Origin: Prevotella sp.
Lineage (GTDB): Bacteria > Bacteroidota > Bacteroidia > Bacteroidales > Bacteroidaceae
DNA length: 46,592 bases
Reading direction: 5' to 3'
NCBI GenBank assembly: GCA_017548275.1
Contig: JAFZAH010000007.1
Span: 1-46,592 of the forward strand
The notes beneath the pieces were generated by a model. That model searched no databases and was not told where the DNA came from. It worked only from the letters and a program-made list of their open reading frames with translations. Shown in pieces: positions 43,079-46,592 of this stretch. The translations under genes and the position numbers were made by a program. How positions within the stretch are numbered: position 1 is the stretch's first letter; each line of letters opens with the position of its first letter.

Positions 43079-44881
43079 ATGAAGAAAATAATCTATTTGG
43101 TGATGATGCTTGCCATCGCGGCATTCACCAGTTGTGAAGATGTGCCTGCACCCTATGACGACCCGAACAACCACCCGAAGGAGGAGGATCCCGTAGATGA
43201 GAACCTCATTCTTGAAGAGACCTTTGGCAAGGGTTTCGGTTCATTCGAAGTTATAACGCTGGAAGGTACGCCTTGGACCATTAACTACGGCACAGCCACG
43301 GGTACGGGCTATGACAGCAAGACCAAGGTCAACACAGCCTCGAAGAGTTACCTTGTTTCGGGCGACATCGACCTGACAGGCGTAGACCAGGCTTACATCG
43401 AGTTTGAGTACATCTTCCGCTATAAGAAAAATGACGGAGAAAACAAGGTGCTCATCACGGACGATTACAAAGGCGACCCGACAACCACCGACTGGACTGA
43501 TATTACAGGAACACTGACCGAAGGCTCCGATTGGGACACATTCTACAAGTACGTTCATATTATAGAGCAACAATTCTTAGGGAAGAACGGCATCCGCATC
43601 GCCCTTTACTATAGCGGCACGGAAAAAGGTTCTCGCACATGGGAGGTGAAGAACTTGAAAATCCGCAAGGGTGAACCAGAAGAAGAGCCCGGACCGGAGT
43701 TACCAACCGACCTGAACGGCGACGGAACAGCCGCCAATCCCTATGATGTGGCATCGGCACTGAAGGTGATTCAGGCTGTAGGAACCACTGGAACAGAAAA
43801 TGACGTATATGTGAAAGGAACGGTGACTGAGGTAACAGAAATCAGCACCCAAAACGGCAATGCAACCTTCCTGATTGGTGACCCGGGCTCTACCAGCACT
43901 ATGACCATCTATCGCGCTAAAGGTCTGGAGAAAGCCGATATCACCACCAACGACTACGTAAAGGCCGGTGACGAGGTCATCTGCTGTGGCAAACTGGTCA
44001 ATTTCAAGGGCAACACCCCGGAAATGACGCAAGGCGGTTATATCTACTCGCTCAATGGCAAGACCTCAGAGGGCAGCGGCGTGATTGCCGACCCAACGGG
44101 CAACGGAACATTGGAAGACCCGTATAATGTGGCAGCAGCAATCAATTTCATCAACTCTTTGAGTGCAGATGTACAGTCCGATGTGATTTATGTGAAAGGT
44201 AAAATCTCGAAGATTAAAGAAGTTAACACCAATGCTGATTACGGCAATGCCACTTATTGGATTTCCGATGACGGAACAGTTACCAACCAATTGCAAGTCT
44301 ACCGCGGTTATTACCTCAAGAACGAGAAATTCACCGATGCCAATGCCATCAAGGTAGGTGATGAGGTAATCGTCTGCGGCAAGGTGGTTAACTTCAAAGG
44401 TAATACACCAGAGTTTGTGGACAAGGCAAGTTACATCTACTCCCTTAACGGCGATAATGGCGAGCCGAAGATGGCGGGCAGTCATGACGCACCTCTCACC
44501 ATTGCTCAGGCTCTTGCTTTCGGTGATGCCGAACAGGCATGGGTGAAAGGATACATCGTAGGTGTAATCGATGCCCAAAATGTGGGTCACTTCAGTTATA
44601 ACGATTCTGAGATGGAGAACAGTGCCCTTCCATTCCTGATGTCAGGCGTACAAATCCAAAACGTTTATTCTGTAGAAGAATGCCTGGTGGTTCAGACCAC
44701 TCGCGGCTCTGACATCCGCCGCAATGTGCATCCTGCCGCACAGACACTCGGATGCGAAGTACTCATCTATGGTTCCTTGCAAGATTACGGCAGCGGATTG
44801 CGTGCTCTGAAGAACACTACTTACGCTGAAATCATCTCGCCCACAGGCGAAACCGTATCTTACGGAGCAATGCCGGAGTAA
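43079..44881 (+). CDS. lipoprotein with choice-of-anchor-like domain and three OB-fold-like repeats
   Basis: The protein is 600 aa from the ATG at 43079, with lipoprotein signal MKKIIYLVMMLAIAAFTSC. About 40-195 is a jelly-roll domain (LEETFGKGFGSFEVITL, YLVSGDIDLTG, GSRTWEVKNLKIRKG) of the choice-of-anchor J type. Two tandem OB-like repeats start near 213 (GDGTAANPYDVASAL) and 340 (GNGTLEDPYNVAAAI), sharing GDEVIxCGKxVNFKGNTPE, so they arose by duplication. A third, more divergent module starts near 468 (SHDAPLTIAQALAFG). It is a surface lipoprotein in the receptor operon, probably a ligand-capture subunit. The domain names are from memory of motif patterns. Confidence 0.82.
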   Translation: MKKIIYLVMMLAIAAFTSCEDVPAPYDDPNNHPKEEDPVDENLILEETFGKGFGSFEVITLEGTPWTINYGTATGTGYDSKTKVNTASKSYLVSGDIDLTGVDQAYIEFEYIFRYKKNDGENKVLITDDYKGDPTTTDWTDITGTLTEGSDWDTFYKYVHIIEQQFLGKNGIRIALYYSGTEKGSRTWEVKNLKIRKGEPEEEPGPELPTDLNGDGTAANPYDVASALKVIQAVGTTGTENDVYVKGTVTEVTEISTQNGNATFLIGDPGSTSTMTIYRAKGLEKADITTNDYVKAGDEVICCGKLVNFKGNTPEMTQGGYIYSLNGKTSEGSGVIADPTGNGTLEDPYNVAAAINFINSLSADVQSDVIYVKGKISKIKEVNTNADYGNATYWISDDGTVTNQLQVYRGYYLKNEKFTDANAIKVGDEVIVCGKVVNFKGNTPEFVDKASYIYSLNGDNGEPKMAGSHDAPLTIAQALAFGDAEQAWVKGYIVGVIDAQNVGHFSYNDSEMENSALPFLMSGVQIQNVYSVEECLVVQTTRGSDIRRNVHPAAQTLGCEVLIYGSLQDYGSGLRALKNTTYAEIISPTGETVSYGAMPE

Positions 44882-44892
44882 TTTTTCTTGAG

Positions 44893-44990
44893 AAGTCAGA
44901 GAAGTTAAGTAGTTAAAGAAGTTAAGCCGTATGTTCACGAGCAGGGATTCGCTATTCCCTATTGACGTGGAAACGGCTTAACTTCTTTTA
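44893..44990 (+). terminator. micro-repeat tract leading into a long terminator hairpin
   Basis: GTTAAG units (44893-44925) merge into a hairpin. GAAGTTAAGCCGT (44918-44930) pairs perfectly with ACGGCTTAACTTC (44973-44985), with inner CACG/CGTG and AGGGA/TCCCT pairs, followed by TTTTAG. It ends the receptor operon. The left arm is similar to the tract after the Wzz gene (14206-14230). Confidence 0.85.
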
Positions 44991-45026
44991 GTTCATTAAC
45001 TACCAGAAAAAATATTTGCCAAATAA

Positions 45027-45058
45027 TTTGCGTGGTCTGGAAAAAGTTCGTACCTTTG
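45027..45058 (+). promoter_or_regulatory. rpmE2: promoter of the L31 gene
   Basis: TTTG (45027-45030) and TACCTTTG (45051-45058) are exactly 20 bp apart, a full Bacteroidota consensus. Transcription would start near 45064, giving a leader of about 46 nt. Confidence 0.82.
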
Positions 45059-45109
45059 CAGCCCAAATGCAATTATTGCAAATAATTAACTATAACAATA
45101 ACAATAAAA

Positions 45110-45361
45110 ATGAAAAAAGGTATTCATCCCGAAAACTATCGCCCCGTCGTATTCAGAGATATGTCCAACGGCGATATGTTCCTTACAAAATCTACATGCA
45201 AGACTACAGATACAGTAGAGTTTGAAGGCGAAACTTACCCTGTGGTAAAAGTTGAAATCTCGAGCACCTCTCACCCGTTCTACACTGGTAAGAGCAAGTT
45301 GGTTGACACCGCCGGACGTGTTGACCGCTTCATGAACCGCTACGGTAAGATTAAGAAGTAA
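45110..45361 (+). CDS. rpmE2: ribosomal protein L31 type B
   Basis: The 83-aa protein reads [20 protein letters not shown] and ends [15 protein letters not shown]. The motifs [11 protein letters not shown] and [10 protein letters not shown] are diagnostic of L31. It lacks the CxxC zinc pair of type A, having only a single Cys at KSTCKTTD, so it is the type B, zinc-independent form. It is a component of the large ribosomal subunit at the intersubunit bridge. It is monocistronic with its own promoter and terminator, inserted between the receptor operon and the nuclease gene. Confidence 0.96.
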   Translation: MKKGIHPENYRPVVFRDMSNGDMFLTKSTCKTTDTVEFEGETYPVVKVEISSTSHPFYTGKSKLVDTAGRVDRFMNRYGKIKK

Positions 45362-45421
45362 AGCCTCTCCCGTACCCTGACAGGGACTCTCAATGAGGCG
45401 GGATGATTTTACAGCATAATT

Positions 45422-45471
45422 AGAGTGCACCCTCTGCGTAGTTGCATATGCGCAAGGGTGCACTCTTTTTT
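45422..45471 (+). terminator. intrinsic terminator of the L31 gene
   Basis: AGAGTGCACCCT (45422-45433) pairs perfectly with AGGGTGCACTCT (45455-45466), a 12-bp stem. The inner TGCG/CGCA can pair as well, and a run of six T follows. A fragment of the C/G-rich repeat (CCCCCAGCCCCCTCCGG) follows at 45479-45493. Confidence 0.92.
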
Positions 45472-45556
45472 AGTTCTCCCCCAGCCCCCTCCGGACAGTC
45501 TGTTTGAGATTTCAACAATTTTTATCGATTATATTCATTGAATTAAAAAAAAATTG

Positions 45557-45564
45557 TATATTTG
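45557..45564 (+). promoter_or_regulatory. -7 element of the NUC1 nuclease gene
   Basis: TATATTTG is an exact TAnnTTTG match, 86 bp before the ATG. The leader contains a small CCCT-GAAA-AGGGG hairpin (45582-45594) and two AAACAAGAAAC repeats (45622-45646). Confidence 0.6.
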
Positions 45565-45650
45565 CAATCGATAGATGATAACCCTGAAAAGGGGTGTGTA
45601 AAGACACTATCCAAAAGCACTAAACAAGAAACACTAAAACAAGAAACCTC

Positions 45651-46550
45651 ATGGCAAAAAACTTCAAATGGGCTGTACTGAGCCTTTTGGCAGCCCTCAC
45701 CCTCACTGCCTGCGGCGGTGATGATGATGACGATGGCGGCGGCAAGAGCAACCCCGAAACGCCCAAGACGAAAAACGTCAACGCCAACATACTGACGAAG
45801 AAAGAATACGGACGTCTGGAGTTTCCGAAACTCAAAGGCGGAACAAGTATGGTTATCATCCATTCCACACCTGAATTTGGCTTAAACTATAGTCTGGAAT
45901 GGGACACATCGAAAAAGAGCCAGCGTTGGTCGTGCTTCGAATGGTATAACAGCAATAGTGGAGGTAGCGCCAGCCGTTACTATGGCGACCCGCAATACCC
46001 CTCCGACCCTGACCTGCCTTCTTCAGCCGGTTGGACCGACTACAATGATCCGTATAGAGGCAGCGGTTATGACCATGGGCATATAGTGGCATCCGCCGAC
46101 CGTCTGTGCTCAAGCGAAATGAATTACCAGACCTTTTTCCTGACCAACATGCAACCGCAGAAGAACAAATTCAACTCCGGTCTTTGGGCAAAGATGGAGA
46201 CGCAGGTGCGGAACTGGAACAAATCATCGTTCCGCGACACGCTCTATGTCTGTAAAGGAGGCACCATCGACAAGCCTGAACAGATACTTACCACCACAGG
46301 CCGCGGGCTGCTAGTGCCCAAATATTTCTTTATGGCGGTGCTATGCAAGAACTCTCAGGGATATAAAGCCATGGCGTTTTGGGTGGAGCATCTCAACGAG
46401 GACCGTTCTACTGATAACCTGAAAGACTATATCATCAGCATTGATGATTTAGAAGAGCGCACCGGCATTGATTTCTTCTGCAATCTGCCCGACGAGGTAG
46501 AGGATAAGGTGGAAGCCCAAATACTCCCGAGTGCTTGGGGATTTAAGTAG
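45651..46550 (+). CDS. surface lipoprotein DNA/RNA non-specific endonuclease (NUC1 family)
   Basis: The 299-aa protein has a lipoprotein signal ending LTLTAC (Cys21). It is followed at once by GGDDDDDGGG, an acidic stretch like the lipoprotein export signals that send Bacteroidota lipoproteins to the cell surface. The nuclease core has YDHGHIVASADR, the DxGH motif with general base His144, and FFLTNMQPQKNKFN with the metal-binding Asn near 166. These define the beta-beta-alpha-metal NUC1 fold. It should cut DNA and RNA at the surface or outside the cell. Its position 1.1 kb after the receptor operon supports a nucleic-acid acquisition role. The TAG stop lies in a micro-repeat. Confidence 0.93.
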   Translation: MAKNFKWAVLSLLAALTLTACGGDDDDDGGGKSNPETPKTKNVNANILTKKEYGRLEFPKLKGGTSMVIIHSTPEFGLNYSLEWDTSKKSQRWSCFEWYNSNSGGSASRYYGDPQYPSDPDLPSSAGWTDYNDPYRGSGYDHGHIVASADRLCSSEMNYQTFFLTNMQPQKNKFNSGLWAKMETQVRNWNKSSFRDTLYVCKGGTIDKPEQILTTTGRGLLVPKYFFMAVLCKNSQGYKAMAFWVEHLNEDRSTDNLKDYIISIDDLEERTGIDFFCNLPDEVEDKVEAQILPSAWGFK

Positions 46551-46592
46551 TTAAGACATAAGAACTCTTATCGACATAAAGACATAAGGACA
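46545..46592 (+). repeat. micro-repeat tract after the nuclease stop
   Basis: AAGTAGTTAAG overlaps the stop codon and is followed by GACATAA-type units (46555-46592) that continue beyond the window. Confidence 0.6.

Overview
The window comes from a Bacteroidota genome and most resembles a Prevotella-group organism (Prevotella, Xylanibacter or Segatella). The reasons are: promoters of the form TTTG-N20-TAnnTTTG, few Shine-Dalgarno sequences, a TonB-dependent receptor with partner lipoproteins, BspA-type leucine-rich repeats, a Wzi-family capsule assembly protein, a tmRNA tag ending in YALAA, and a GH10-CE1 xylanase/feruloyl esterase like Xyn10D-Fae1A of P. ruminicola. The species assignment is inference.

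Layout. (1) 174-5942, minus: a xylan/arabinoxylan operon with a GH10-CE1 enzyme and two GH43 enzymes. (2) 6326-9500: tmRNA (minus), then a secreted M15 peptidase and a secreted TPR protein (plus). (3) 9734-28481: a surface-polysaccharide region in four blocks. A plus block has a priming sugar-phosphate transferase, an SLBB export protein and a Wzz-like protein. A minus block has an EpsG/Wzy-like polymerase, a flippase, four glycosyltransferases and a secreted TIM-barrel protein. A plus block has a WecA-like transferase and an acyltransferase. A minus block has Wzi, a lipocalin-like lipoprotein and a membrane Ser/Thr kinase fused to an FGE-type domain. (4) 28574-33592: a large BspA-like LRR protein with dockerin-like and cohesin-like segments, a 200-bp MITE-like palindrome, and a secreted RGG/SR-rich protein. 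(5) 33920-37976: a histidine phosphatase, a DUF308 membrane protein, a membrane glycosyltransferase-like protein, uridine kinase and a uracil-DNA glycosylase-family protein. (6) 38021-46550: a secreted endonuclease/exonuclease/phosphatase, divergent from a TonB-dependent receptor, a DUF5689 lipoprotein and a multi-OB-fold lipoprotein; then ribosomal protein L31 type B and a NUC1-type nuclease lipoprotein.

The best candidate for an under-described system is block 6. It looks like a nucleic-acid acquisition locus: surface nucleases, OB-fold lipoproteins where a SusD would usually sit, and a dedicated outer-membrane transporter. The second theme is repeats. Short micro-repeat tracts start on or just after many stop codons. 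Two MITE-like palindromes are present. A family of C/G-rich intergenic palindromes appears to have been captured in frame inside two proteins, the kinase linker and the N-terminus of the uracil-DNA glycosylase-like protein.

All calls come from reading sequence and motifs. No database search was run, and family names are from memory of motif patterns.
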